A DNA stretch of 64,000 nucleotides from Neocallimastix lanati (nom. inval.) (taxonomy: Eukaryota; Neocallimastigomycota; Neocallimastigomycetes; Neocallimastigales; Neocallimastigaceae): positions 3,640,001 to 3,704,000 of the forward strand of contig JACVTC010000002.1 in assembly GCA_016946835.1 (NCBI GenBank). Reading direction: 5' to 3'. A program made the translations under genes and the position numbers. The notes under the pieces are model-generated. The model did not search any database. It was not told the origin of the DNA and saw only the letters and a program-made list of their open reading frames with translations. Shown piece by piece: positions 18,655 to 33,201 of this stretch. The stretch's first letter is position 1. Each line of letters starts with the position of its first letter.

Positions 18655-20059
18655 ATGAAATTGTCATTAGTAGACTATTCTTCTAGTTCATCAGAAGATA
18701 ATTTAGAAAGTAATAATAATCATAAAAATATTGATAAAATAACATTAGAAAATAGTAAAAATTACAATAAAAATAAAAAAAGAAAATTAGGAATTTATGA
18801 AAACAATACAATTCAATCTATAAAAAAAAAGAGGCCTCCAATCCCAAATGATGTTTTATCGCTATATGGAGGTATATAATTTGGAATTTTAAATAATTTT
18901 ATCTCAATATAATTTTTTATTCACTAAAGAAAATTTTAAATAAAGATGAGTCCTATATCATTGACAAAACTAAACCAAGTAGAGCACCCATTGAGAAACC
19001 AATTGAGGGCAATTGGTATTTTATTATTATAAATATCTTTATTACTTTTTTTTTTTTTTTTTTTTTGAAATTATTTTTACTATTATATTTAAATATTAAG
19101 TCATAAATTTATTGTTCCATAATTTAATTAATACAAATGAAAATATGTTTAAATTATATTTATTTTTTAGGCCGACATATATCTTTATAATTGGTATAAA
19201 TTTATTTATATATTAGTAATTATATATTTTAAAATATTCTATTAATAGAAATAAATTAAACTGTTATAATTTTTTTAATATCTTTTATTGATATTATTAT
19301 TAAGTAAAATTTTCAAATGAAATTTTAGATGTTATTCAAGAAATGAATAAAAATTTAGAAAAATTAAATTCAAAAATTCACACATTTGATTATTATAAAA
19401 AAGAAATTCATATAAGTTTATCTAGAACGATTTTTTTAAAATATTTTCAACATGAAAGATTTAGTGACCTCTTTTTTGAAAAATTGTCAAATATTACAAG
19501 GTAATTTTTTTTAAAGGAAAAAATTATTTTATTATTTTTGAAATGTTCAATTATTAATTTTAATTATTAAAGCTTTTATTTGAGCTTTGATAATTTTCAA
19601 AGTTATATAAATGATGATAAGACAAGATCTTTTTTTGGTTTGAATGTTGGTACAGGATATGAAAACGTAATTTTAATTATATATATATATTATATAAAAT
19701 TTAAACAAATTATTTATTATATATACACTATTTATTTAGTTATACAATATAATGAAGATTATAGATGATATAGTGATATCTTTTCACCAAAAACCTTTTT
19801 ATACTGTAAATATTTATTATTTAATTTTCTATTAATTTATTTAGTTAGTTTCTAATATTTTAATTCTATTTAATATAATGTTAAGCCCCCTCAATATCAT
19901 GCTAGTATTGCTTGGGCAGAAGATAAAGCAATTATTAATGAAACAATTATTAAAAAGTTTAAACAAAAATATTTAAATCAAATTATTAATAAATTAATTT
20001 TAGTTAAAGAAATTCATTTAAAAATTGGTTATAAACTAAAAATAATTAATTTAAGTTGA
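18655..20059 (+). CDS. USB1: USB1, U6 snRNA 3'-end phosphodiesterase
   Basis: Seven exons: 18655-18871, 18946-19015, 19171-19193 (23 nt), 19329-19500, 19573-19666, 19758-19805, 19886-20059; 265 residues, the usual length for USB1/Mpn1. The start MKLSLVDYSSSSSED and the segment PPIPNDVLSLYGG mirror the family N-terminus, followed by EGNWPTYIFI. Both 2H-phosphoesterase motifs are present: HIS at 131-133 in EIHISLSRTIFL and HAS at 213-215 in YHASIAW. The fold lines SFYLSFDNFQSYIND and TRSFFGLNVGTG also match. USB1 trims the oligo-U tail of U6 (and U6atac) in the nucleus and leaves a modified terminal phosphate, stabilising the spliceosomal RNA. All exon phases agree. The extended Asn/Lys-rich stretch near residues 20-60 is typical of this genome. 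Confidence 0.9.
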
Positions 20060-20993
20060 ATAATGTATATACATTTATATTTATTCCTTTTATTTCTCTT
20101 ATTCTTTTTACTTTTTTATTTTTTTTTTTTTTAAAAAAAAAAAATAAAAAATACTTTAATTATTTTATATGATATGTAATTTTTTAAATAGAAAAGTATG
20201 ATATATAAACAATACACGATAAATGGATTATAATATTAATTAAGGTTATTAATATTTAATAATTATTTTTGAATAGTTTTATTTATTTTTAATATATAAA
20301 TTTATTAATGTATTACATAGACTATTGGTTAATTAATGATATTATTATTAAATAATAAAGAATATTAATATAACAAATATGAAAAAAATATAATAGTAAT
20401 TCTTTAGAAAGAAAAGTAGTGAAATTAAAAATATATCATATTGTAAGAATTGAATAAAAGAATAAAAGTTAATAAACAGGTTTAAACTCAATATATGAAC
20501 CCATTTGTCATTTATTTGATCACGTAATATTATCAATATAAAAGAACGTAGATTTATATTACAATATAAAAATAAATAATTTTTATTAATAATAATTTAA
20601 TATTTTTAATTAAATTTTTATCTTTCTATTTTGTGTTTACTATTAGTATAATTATTAATAAAATAATATGGCTTATTTTTTATTGTCCATACGTATACAT
20701 ATACGCATATATTTTAATATTTAATTATTTAACATTTAATTATTATATATTTTGATAAGAAGATTATAAAAATATTATTAAATATACTTTCAGTATAAAA
20801 AAAAGTAAAATATACTAGTCCAATATTTTAATATTTATATTAAAAAAAAAATATTTAAATTTTAATAATTAATTAAATATTTCAATTAATAAGAATCTAA
20901 GCATCTATACAATGATATTTATTATTTAAAATAGGTTTAGAAGATTAATCAAAATAAGTTTGATCATAAAATATATATTGTTAAATATTATAT

Positions 20994-21043
<50 letters not shown>

Positions 21044-21940
21044 ACTCCAGAAATAAATTTTATAATTAATATTTATTTAGAATATTCATTATTTATCATT
21101 TATATTCTGTCTTATAAATACATTTTAAAATATGAAGTTAATAATTTAATGTTTTATTATTATTATCTTTTATATAATGAATATTTTATTATGATTAAAG
21201 TTTTAAAATTTTATTATAATTAATTATTTTTAATAATAAAATATTTATTACATTAAAAGCATTTTGTATAAATCAGTATTCATTAATTTATATTTATAAT
21301 AATATAAAGATTGATAATATTTTCAATCTGTAAATTTATATATTTAAATATTAAATTTTTAAATTCAAATATATTTATATATTTATATATGATTAAAATT
21401 GCCTGAGATTTTTTTTAAAAATATAAACATTTCTAATTATAGACATAGCACTTTAATATATAAAAAAATATTTAGGAAAATATTTTATATATAAATTATA
21501 ATAAATATACAACTTTAATATTTTTATATATTACAGATAAAAAATAGTATAGTATTATATTTTTAAAATTATTTTTCTTTTTTTAAAATAGTTATATAGT
21601 AATATTTTATCAATATTAGATTTGAACAATTTATTAGAAAAAAACCAAAAAAAAAATAAAAAAAAAATATGTTTTAAATACTTGTATAATGAAATATTAT
21701 AAATAATATTTGTAAATAATATTATAAATAATATTATAAATAATTCATTATAATAATAAAACAGAGGGAATTGAATATAGTTCTTTCTTGTTATATTTGT
21801 AATAAAAATTATACGAATGTTATAAACATTAATTGTATGAAATAAAAATTTTAGAAACATACAAATTACTATCTATATTCATTTTTCTATTTTTTCCCAA
21901 AGTTTGTAAAATAATAACAAAAGAGTAACAAAAAATTAAT

Positions 21941-21971
<31 letters not shown>

Positions 21972-22086
21972 GAAAAAAGTAGAAGGAGAAAAAAGGTTAT
22001 TATTTTTACATACTAAAAATTTAAATACTACAATATTTTTCAGTAATAATAGATATTTTCAATAATAAAAAATTAATAACTCATAC

Positions 22087-22128
<42 letters not shown>

Positions 22129-22266
22129 TTACATTTACCAACGAACAAACATATATATAAATGTTATATCAATGTAATTGTATAATTCTTTAATAATAAT
22201 TTTTTTTACAAAAAAATAAAAATTATGTATATATATATATACACTTGTTAATTACAAAGTAGAATT
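20060..22266. other. Long AT-rich intergenic region with homopolymer runs
   Basis: About 2.2 kb with an A run at 21001-21040 and a T run near 22090-22127 just upstream of the ROCK start. Open frames here are short and very Ile/Phe/Asn-rich, as expected from AT composition. I see no gene. Confidence 0.6.
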
Positions 22267-22558
22267 ATGGCGGATTCATCTGTAAAAGTTTCCCTTGATG
22301 GGGAATGTGATTTAATTCCAGTACTAAAAAATAGATTTATGGAACTTAGATCTATGTCAAATCCAATTTCTGATAAATCAGAAAAATTCCCTGATAATAT
22401 TAAAAATGTATTGTCATATGAAACATTGTTGGATATTCTCGTATCTGTTTTTGAAGATTGTAAGCAAGCAACTAGAAAAACTGATAGTATTTCTCTTTTT
22501 CTCGATAAATGTAAATATTTATATTAACCAATATGTATATATATAAATTAGTTATTCT

Positions 22559-22607
<49 letters not shown>

Positions 22608-23002
22608 AAATTTAAATAATAAGGTACATATAAAATTTTATTGAAATTATTTTAAAAATATGATAGATGAAAATATTGTTAAAAAGATTCAAACGTTGAG
22701 ATTAAATATAACAGATTTTGAAGTCATAAAACCTTTGGCTCAAGGTGCAATTGGAAAGGTAATATATATATATATACAGAAACAATATATTAAGTGAATT
22801 AAAACTGATGTTAAAATGAATTATTAATAATTAATAAAAAGGTTTCATTGGTAAGGGGTAAATATGATAAAAAATATTATGCATTAAAAGCTCTAAGTAA
22901 ACAAGAATTACTGTCTCAACGTGAGGTAAAACAAAAATATTTAATAGTATTCATTACAAAAATAATTGAATATTGTTAAATTAATATTAATTAATAATAT
23001 AA

Positions 23003-23033
<31 letters not shown>

Positions 23034-23420
23034 ATAAAAGACTGCATTTTTTATGGAAGAAAGAAATGCTATGTCAAAATTAAGAACATCTAAATATACA
23101 ACATCATTATATGCAGCATTTCAAGATCGTGAAAATTTATATTTATTAATGGAATATGCTCCAGGTGGTAGTTTACAAAGAATGTTAGAAGCAGAAGGTG
23201 CATTAACTATAGATGAAGCAAAATTTTATATGGCCGAAGTATTATTAGCATTAGAAGAGTTACATAATTTAAATTTTATTCATAGGTAAATAGTGAAACT
23301 CTTATAATTAGATAAATTATTACACAATTATATATAATTATAAAATTTTATTGTTAATCATTTAATAAAATAAAAAAAGATAAAACAAAGTAGAATATAA
23401 ATTATTCAAATATAATTAAA

Positions 23421-23451
<31 letters not shown>

Positions 23452-26400
23452 TTCTCTTCTTCTTCATCCTCAGAGATGTAAAACCAGGAAATATTTTAAT
23501 TTATTTAAATGGTCATGCTAAATTAGTTGATTTTGGTTCTTGTATATCTGTAGGTGAGGACCAACTTGTAAGTTCAAATGTACCGGTTGGAACACCAGAT
23601 TATATTTCTCCAGAAGTTCTTAGAGCAAATGAAGGAACTGTAAAATATGGTAAGGAATGTGATTGGTGGTCATATGGTATTTCTTTATATGAACTTTTAC
23701 TTTTGGAACCACCATTTTACAGTGATTCATTATTAGAAACATATTCTCAAATTATGGATCACAAGAACACATTTGGATGGCCAGATGATTGTACATTAGA
23801 TGATGTTACAAAAGATCTTATCACACATTTAATTTGCGATAGAGAAGTTCGTTTAGGTAAAAACGGCGCTGCAGAAATTAAAAAGCATAAATTTTTTGAA
23901 GGAGTTGATTTTGAAAATATATTTAATATGAAACCACCATTTATGCCAAAACTAAATAATCCAGAAGATACAACATATTTTTTAACAGAAGAAGATGACG
24001 ATCATACTCAACGTGTTGCAAATCAAAGAAACGCTATTAATAATAAGAAAAATGATGTGATCGGATTTAATTTACCATTTGTAGGATATTCATTTAATCA
24101 TAATATTTCTATATATACTGCCTTCGATTTCGGAAATCAAGGTATGGCTTCATTATTAACTAATTCAGCAAAAGGAAGAAGAGCCTCTATGGATGTTCGT
24201 GGATTAGGAAGTACTGAATCTCTTGAAGGAGATAAAAAGAATACTAATATGAGTATGATCGCCATGGAAGAAGAGTTAAAAATGCTAAAGCTTGAAGTAA
24301 GTAAAAAGGATGATTTAGAAAAAGCTAAATCAAAATTAGAAAAAGAAAAAATTGATTTGGAAATGCAAGTTATTGAAGCTAAAAATAATTTAAGAGCACA
24401 ACAACGTAGTAAATATGATTTAGAAAGACAATTATCTGATGCACAAGAAGAATTAGCCCAGGCTAAAAAGGAAAAAGATTCATTAATGGTATCAAATAAA
24501 AACTTCAGTGAATATGAAAAAAAAATTGAAGTATTAAATGCTGAATTAAAAGAAAAGTCAGCAGCAGTTGATAAAAACCAAGAAATTATTGACGAAATCA
24601 CAAAAGCAAAAGCCGTGCTTGAACTTGAATTAGAACATAATAATAAAAAGATTGAAACTGAGAAATTAGAAAATGAAAAATTAGTGAAGAGTAATGAAGA
24701 ATTGAAGACTAATTTAGAAAATGAAATTAAGAAAAATAACGATAAAGATGTTGAAAACAAATTAATAACTGAAAAAAATGACAATTTAACGAAAGAAATT
24801 GATCAATTAAAGACCTTAATTGAAGAAAAGACAAATATTGAAAATGAATTAAAAGAAGCTAATTCCTCATTAGAAAAGGAAAAGGTAATTATTGATGTTG
24901 AAGTAAATATGTTAAAGAAAAAAGAATTATACTTATTAGAAGAAAATGAAAAAGCTAAAGCATCAATTGAAGAATTAAAGAAAGGTATTGCTCAGACCGA
25001 AAAGATGAATCAAAATGAAGCTATAATTCAAGATTTAAAGGCTAAACTTGATAGTGTTAATGAGGAATTCCATAGTACTACTAAAGAATTATCATTATTA
25101 AAAGTAGAAAATGTTAAGATAAGTCAAAACTTAAAGGATGCTACTATTGCCAAAAGTGAAGCTCAAAGTAAGTTTAATACTATAGATAAAAAGTATAAAG
25201 AAGCTCTTGCTCAGGTTAAGACTTTAGAACAAGCAAAGATTAATTTATCTAAGCAACATACTTCTGCCGAATCTACTGTAAGAGAGTTAAAGGATACCAT
25301 TAATAAGCAAAATCAAAAATATTCTGATTGCGAAAAAACTATTTCTGACTTGAACCATAAGCAAGCTTTAATGAAAATTGAATTGGATGAAGCTAAAGCT
25401 AAGATTGAAAAACAACAACAAACTAGTAATGATTTAGAAAATGAAATTAATAATAATACTGAAAAATTAAAGACTCAAGAAAGTAAAAACAAGGAGTTAG
25501 AACTTTCATTATTAGAAAAAACTAATGCTATTGAGAGTCTTAAACGTGATAATGAAAATTCAAAACAACAATACGAAATTTTAATGCAAGAAAAGCAACA
25601 AACAGAAACGGAAAAGTCTGAATTAAGTAAAAACTATGCTTTACTTGAACTTGAACATAATAAATTAAAAGAAGAATATCAAAAAGAATGTGATCTTAGA
25701 GCTTCTATTGAACTTCAAGCTCAAAAACTTAAAGAACAAAGTCAAACTGATATATCTAGTAGTGATAAATTAAGAGAAGAACTTGAAAACTGTAAGAGTG
25801 ACTTTGAACAACTTCTGAATGAAAATGAACAATTAAAGAAAGAATGTAGTGTTATGAGAGAACAAGTCATTGAATTAAACGGAAAAGTTGATGATGTCAA
25901 ACGTGAAAATGAAAATATTAAACGTGAAAATGAAAGCCTTAAATCAAAGATTGAAGCTTCTCTTCAATCAAACTTATCTCCAGTAAGTGATAGCGTTACC
26001 AATATATATAGTGAAAAGAAACACAAACATCAAAAATTCGCACTCTTCAGAAAGGGAAGATCTGATGTTGAAAAGACTTTAGTAAAACCAGATGATGAAG
26101 AAATGAAAATTAATTTACATGCTAGAAAATTGAGTTCAATTTCGTATTCAAATAGCAATTCAAAGTCAGAATTGAATAGTATAATAGTATATAATCCAAA
26201 TGAAGTACTTAGTGGTTGGTTAAAGGTTCCACAATCTCAAAAAAGTAAAAAGAAAGTATGGGATAAAAGATTTGCTATTGTTAAGGACTTCAAAATTTTA
26301 TTCTATGAAAATAGTAAAGATTCTGAGACCAATACTAATTGCATTGAAACTATATCATTAATGTAAGACTTTTTTATTAATAATTATAAAATTTTATATA

Positions 26401-28005
26401 TTTATATATTATTTGAAAAATATAATTATTTATTAATATAAATCACTAAAAAATTGATAAATACATTTTTTTATTAAATATATTTTATTAAATAAAATAA
26501 TAATAGTTCCGATATTTTTGATATTCAATCTGTTTCTCGTGATAAATTAATTCATGTTGACCCAAAACTTGTTGAATTCATTTTCCAAATTCGTGTAACA
26601 AATATTGGTAATGAATCTCAGCATTCATTGAAGGTATAAAAAGAATAAATATAGATATATTGTAATATATGAAAATTGATTAAATATAACTTATTAAATT
26701 GTTGAATTTTTTTTTGTTTATTTAATATCTTTTATATTTTTAGGATGATAATCTTAATAATACATCCATTACTGAATTAAAGAAACAACTTATTAAATTA
26801 CAAAATGAAGCAGAAGTTGAAGAAAAGAGATGTGGTGGAATCGAAAAGATGATTTCTGCTTTTGATAATGATAAGGACAGAAAAACAATTATTGCAAATC
26901 AACAATTAGACGATTCAAAGAAAAGATTAAAGAAATTAAATAATGATATTGAAAAATTAAAAAAGAGTATTCAAGAATCTTCCGGTGTGAATCCAGGTGA
27001 TAATAATCTTGTTAATGATGTTGATAACGTTACTAATAACGAAGTTACTGAAGAAGATATTAATAGTGTTAACCTAACAGAGTATAAAGCTGACTTAGAA
27101 CAAGCTTTAGAAGAAGAAATCAAAAGAAAAGAATCTATTATTAAAAGTATTCAACAATACCAAGCAGCAAAGACTTCTGAACCAATTGAATTAAATCAAG
27201 AATTAAAAACTGTTGAATTAAGTATTGAATCAAAGAAGAAAGATATTGAAAAGATTACAAAAGTAAATATTTTATCAATATTTTTATTAAAAATACTAGT
27301 TATTTATTAAAAACAAAATAAAAAAAAAAGCGATTATTTTATTATAATTATTTATTAACAAATAAATATACTATATTATAAATTAAATTAAATAGGGTGA
27401 TGACGCATGTAAGCAATTATTAAAGAAGAAAATTGCTGAACAAAACCAAATTCATGAATACAATGGTCACAAGTTCAGAACTAAAAAATTTATTAATAAT
27501 CTTAACGTTTGCTCATGTTGTAATGATAACGTCTATGGTTTACAAGGACAAGAATGCACTGGTAAAATATTAATATTAACTTTGAATATATTAATAAATA
27601 ATATTTTAGAAAATAAAAAATTTGATGAAATAATATCTAATAAAAAAAAAAAAAAAAATAAATATAATATAATATAAATAATAATAATAATTTCCAGTTT
27701 GTAAGACTATTTGTCACAAATATTGTCAAAGTTATTTAAAGAATACATGCCAAGAAGTAGTGTTATTAAATAAAACAAAACCAATGGTAAATGAAATTAT
27801 AATAAAATAATTATCTTTCTTTGATCCTTCTTTTCAATATTATCATTTTAAATATTTTAAATCAATTACTAATCCTTTTAATTATTATCTAAAAATTATT
27901 ATTATTATTTTATAGTATTATATGGCCATTGATAAAAATGATAAAGCAAGATGGGTACAAGGGTTAGAATACTTTAGAAGTGAATGGGAAAAGTCAAAAT
28001 CCTAA
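22267..28005 (+). CDS. ROCK: ROCK-type Rho-associated AGC protein kinase
   Basis: Ten exons: 22267-22510, 22667-22758, 22842-22925, 23041-23285, 23474-26362, 26507-26633, 26744-27262, 27396-27561, 27698-27786, 27916-28005; 1,514 residues. LDKYENIVKKI leads into the kinase domain (about 99-365): lysine K128 in YYALKALSK, HRD at 221-223, DFG at 241-243, VGTPDYISPEVL, and DREVRLGKNG. An AGC hydrophobic motif NLPFVGYSF follows at about 422-430, then coiled coil to about 1068. A PH domain begins SGWLKVPQ at about 1135 and is interrupted by a C1 zinc finger (H1425, C1439, C1442, C1454, C1457, H1462, C1465, C1473) before its final helix ARWVQGLEYF. A PH domain split by C1 is the ROCK architecture, which separates it from MRCK and citron. 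The glycine loop reads AQGAIG, with Ala for the first Gly. Predicted Rho-GTP effector controlling actomyosin. A 170-residue coiled insert precedes the C1. Confidence 0.85.
22562..22605 (+). repeat. Poly(A) run in ROCK intron 1
   Basis: About 44 consecutive A inside the first ROCK intron, one of many long homopolymers in this window. Confidence 0.9.
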
Positions 28006-28511
28006 TATAAATCGAATAACAATACTAATAACAATATTTTAAATATTTATATAAAATACTATATATAATATTTTAATATATATATAATATAATATATACT
28101 ATTAATAATTTTATTTTATTATATTTTTTTTATATAAAAAAAATATATATATTTTGAAATGACTATTGAATATAATAGATATTAATGATTTATTATTATA
28201 GTTTTGAAATTATTAATAATTTTATTATACTATTTTTTATATCTTTCGAATTTTAAATTTATTAAAAGTAGTACCCTTATTTTATTATATAAATAATATT
28301 AATTTATTTATTTATTTATTTAAATTAATATATAGAGAGTCATTTATTAAATTAATATTTTTTTAAAAAAAAAAATACAAAAAAAAAGTATAAAATAATT
28401 ATAAATATATACATATTTTTAATAAATAACTAAATAATAATAATAATAATAATAATAAAACAAAAAGAAAAAAAAAAAAAAAAGACAAAACAAAACAAAA
28501 CAAAACAAAAA

Positions 28512-28542
<31 letters not shown>

Positions 28543-29526
28543 AATAATTTATACTAAAATTTTTAAATAATAAATAAAACAATAATAAATAATTTATAAT
28601 AAAAAAATTTTTTTAATAAATCATTATTTTAAAAATGTTAGTATCAAAGTTTTATAAAAATACTATAAAAACAATCCAAAAAGTAAAAAAATAATAATAA
28701 ATAAAAATATTTATAAAACTTATTAAATGTAATATAAAAAATTGTATGTATCTATTTTATTTTATTTTATTTTATTTTAATTTTTATTTACTTATTTATT
28801 TGTTTATTTATTATTATTTAAATGTTGTCAATAATGTAATAATGAAAATCATTTTTTGAATACTTTAATATATTAAGATTAAAATGATTATATTATGTCG
28901 ACCTTTTTAGTTAAAAGTATAGGACGTCATTGTCCTTAATTGCTTTTTATTCATTTATCTTAGATTAAGAAAAACAAAAAATTTACCTTTTATATGTTTC
29001 TTATTGGTGTAATTTTAGTTTTTAATTTTATATGATTTACATGGAAAATAAAGATAATGAAGAGAACTTTTCTTAAGAGTTCAAATGAGTGTTTTTTTTT
29101 TTTTATTTTTTATTTTTATTTTTTTTTTTCATTAGACTTGGAAGAGAATACCTATCTCCTGCTTTATAAATATTAATTCTGTTATAAATGAATACTTAAG
29201 AAATAAATTAACAAATAGTTTAATTAAAGAAATAAAATATATAAGCCTTATTCTTTATTTATAATAAAAACTGGGTTCTTCTTTTTTTTTTATATATATA
29301 TTTTATTTTTATTTTTATTTTTATTTTTATTTTTATTAATATTTATTCTTCATTTAATAATTAATAATATATATATATATATATTTTTTTTAATTAATAA
29401 ATATAAATAAAATTATTTGGCTAGTATATATAAATTTAAAAAATTCTATTTTGGTAAATATTTATTTTTCAATTAAAATTATTTTATATTATTTAAAAAT
29501 AGTATTTATAATTATAATAATAAATT
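28006..29526. other. Convergent intergenic region; holds a less AT-biased island near 28850-29180
   Basis: Region between the stops of ROCK (plus) and the RIX1-like gene (minus), so it carries two 3' ends. A and T runs dominate to 28850. From about 28850 to 29180 the sequence is more complex and contains small inverted repeats, AGGACGTCATTGTCCT (28920-28935) and GAACT...AGTTC (29064-29082). It has no credible frame. A structured RNA is possible but I recognise no family. Confidence 0.3.
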
Positions 29527-31170
29527 CTATTGTTCATCACTATCAACAACAATATCTGGTAACTCAATATCTGAATCGGAATTATCAGAGTTTTCATCAT
29601 AAGATATATTAGTTTCTTCCTTTTTTTCTATCTTATTGAAATTTTTAATTTCGGAACTTCCTTCTTCTTGCGTTTCGGATTCAGAATTAATTATTTTAAC
29701 TTCTAAATTTTCTTTTTTATTATTTGTACTTGAATCTATTTTATTATCTGTTTGTTCATTTATTATAAAATGTTCTTCTTCCTTTTTAGTTTGTTTTATC
29801 ATGTTTGTCTTTTTTGGTTCAATTATTTTCGTTTCTTCTTTATCTTCGATAATTAGTTCTTGAACATCTTCATTGTTAGTATCTTCTTCTGCATCATTTT
29901 CCTAAATATAATATTTATAATTAAAATCTTAATACACATTATATTGATATATATGAATTTTTTATATCATTTATTTAATTTAATTTACCATTTCTACTTC
30001 CATAGTATTTTCTTCATTATTTAATGACTTTTGAATTATTTTAATATAATTGTTAATTTAAAATAAATATAATAATTATATTATTATTATTATTATAATA
30101 ATTTTATAAATTCTATTATAAATATTACAAAAAACTTTTTTAACATTTACATTAATTTCTGTATTTTCAAATGGTAAAGCAACAGTTTCTTTTCCTTTTG
30201 ATTGTATACCTTTTATAATTATCATTATTATTAATAATAATTTATATTTATTTATTATTTATTATTAATATTATTATTTTAAAAGTAAAAAAAAAAAAAA
30301 ATATTATGGACACGTTAATAAAACGATATTAATAATAACAAATTATTATTATATAAATATTTTGCTTAATAGTTTAAAATATAATTTTGAGAAAAAGTTT
30401 TACTTACTTTTTTTAAGATTATTTTGAATAGATGATGATTTATATATAGATGGTAGATATGGATGAATTAACGAATTACATTTAATTAAGGCATCTTTAC
30501 AAATTTCTCTAATCTATTAAAAATTATAATTGAATATTTTTAAAATGTTATTATTATTACTATTATTATTATGTTTATTTTTATTTTTTTTATCATTAAT
30601 TAATATTAATATTTTATTCTGATAAAATTTATTTTATTTACTAACTTTTACAGAAAAGTCATTTAATCCTAATGAAAAAATTTTAATAGCATATGAAAGA
30701 CATGGAGAAGTTGAATTTGAAGAATAAATAACTGAATTGATTAAACAATTATAGCATTCCAATAATAATATATTGAATTTTTCAGTACGATTGTTTGATT
30801 TTTGAGCTTGTTCTAATAAAAATTTAATTATATATTCATCAATTTCTAAAGAGGTTTCTAACTTAAATGATTCTCTATAAATACTGATTTTCTTTAAAAC
30901 TATTTTTATCATTAAAAATAATAAATAGTATATTGTTAATAGATTACAATATAATAAATATAACAATTATTTTATTAGTAAATAAAAATAAAAATAAGAG
31001 ATTTATAGACAAAACATCGTTTACATTGTAATAAAGCAATTAATCTTTCAACATCTTGAATTTTAACGTCTTGCATTATATTTAAATTTTTTTCTAATTT
31101 GCGCTTCTTAGGTTTATTCTAATATTTAAAAAATAAATAATAATTATTAATATATATTATTTTTTTCTTA

Positions 31171-31233
<63 letters not shown>

Positions 31234-31450
31234 ATACCTCAATTATTATATTGTTCTTATTATCAAGATTATTTAATAAATGAATATCTTTTAATATTAA
31301 AGTAAATATCTTTTCTTTAAATTCATTAAAGAATGATAATCCAAATAGATCAATATAGGATTCCATTATATGATATAAAGATATTGTTAAAGTACTTTTT
31401 GATATTTTTATATTTCAATTTAATAAATAAATAAGTAAATAAATAAATAA

Positions 31451-31486
<36 letters not shown>

Positions 31487-33153
31487 TTAAAAAATAAAAT
31501 TTATTATTATTATTATTATTATTATTATAAAAAGTTTAATAGTTAAATATATAATATTTAATATATAATTACTGATTATTTGATGCTCTATGAATTAATT
31601 TATGCATGATTTCATATAATAATTCTTTATGTTGAAGAAGAGATTTATTAAAGCTATTTATTTTCAATAATAATAATAATAATAATAACAAAAAAAAAAA
31701 AAAAAAAAAAAAAGGATAAAATTAACATATATGTTTATTTAAAATATTTACTATTATTAATATCAGATATTTATTAATATACCAAAATATCAATGAATCC
31801 AAATAAATTATTGAACGTTGAATTAACAAAGGCATTGAATTAATTAATAATTTGAAATTTTCTTTTTTTGCATTTTCTTTTAACTATATATATATATATT
31901 AATATAATTATTACTGATATAATATAACATAAAGAATAATTTCATGAAATTAATTTTAATAAATTAACTTACAATTGATCCTTCAAATGTATTTATAACT
32001 CTGCATATAATTTCTAAAAGATGGTCAATATTTACAGTTTTTATAATTTTATTATTATATTGACTTTATATTCGTATTAAAAAATTTATTAATAAATATA
32101 AAAATTAAATATTAAATATAATTATTAATTTAGAAATTTCATTTAGATTGATGAATTATTGAAATTTTAAATATGATTAATTATATATATTCTTACCATA
32201 AATTTTTTGATAATGTATATGTAAATATACTATATCTATTAATTAAAGCTTCATTCTTTGTCCATTGAGAATTGAAATCCTTTGTGAGAGAAAAAGACGG
32301 AAAAGTAACATTAATTCTATTCTCTATTTAATAAAATTTACATAATAAAAAATTTTAATACTAATTTTTTTTTTTTTGCTGTTGTTGATTTACAAGAGTT
32401 TTTTCAATTATCATTACTAAAAAAAAAAATATTTTATACCTTCTTCAATAGAATCTAATAATAAATCTAATGTTTCATGTAAGGTACCAAGAATTTTACT
32501 TATGAAATTATCAATACTATTTGTTTTTTCTACTTTGCTTAAGGCAATGTTATATGAAATTAAAAGTTCAATAGCATTTTTTGTAATTTTTGCATCTAAA
32601 CTAAAGTTTCCCTGTAAATAAGTTAAAAGCATTGTTTCAATTTTATTTTTTAATGAAGAAATGCTAAATGGAAATAAATCCATGCAACGCTTTTGCAAAT
32701 ATGCCATTGTAATCTTTTATACATATAGATATATATAATATAAATTATAATTTATAAAAAAAAAAGAAAAAATTAATATTAAATATTTTAATTTATTGTT
32801 TGAAGAATATAACATTAAGTATTAATAAATTTTATATACCATATTTTTTGGGTCTTTTTCCATCATTGTAATAATTATACCTAAGACTTTTGAAACTTGA
32901 TTATTTAATGATAAAGTTAATTTTTCAACTTGAAGTTCTTTTGACCTCTTAAGATATTTTAATAAAATATCTATTAAAGTTTCTCTATGTTGTTCATACT
33001 CAAGTTTCTTTATTATTATTATTATTTTTTATTTATTTATTTATTTATTTATTTATTAACAATAATGTACAATTTTATTTTTTTTAAAAAAATAATTTCC
33101 GTATATATTATATTGGGTATAAACTATTAATATTATTATATAATTATTTAAAG

Positions 33154-33201
<48 letters not shown>

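Noticed and set aside
28900-28925. CGACCTTTTTAGTTAAAAG as a U5 snRNA loop I
   Set aside because: The nearly invariant U5 loop sequence is not matched and no flanking stem is present.
29079-29086. GTTCAAAT resembling a tRNA T-loop
   Set aside because: Flanking bases do not form a T stem or acceptor stem.
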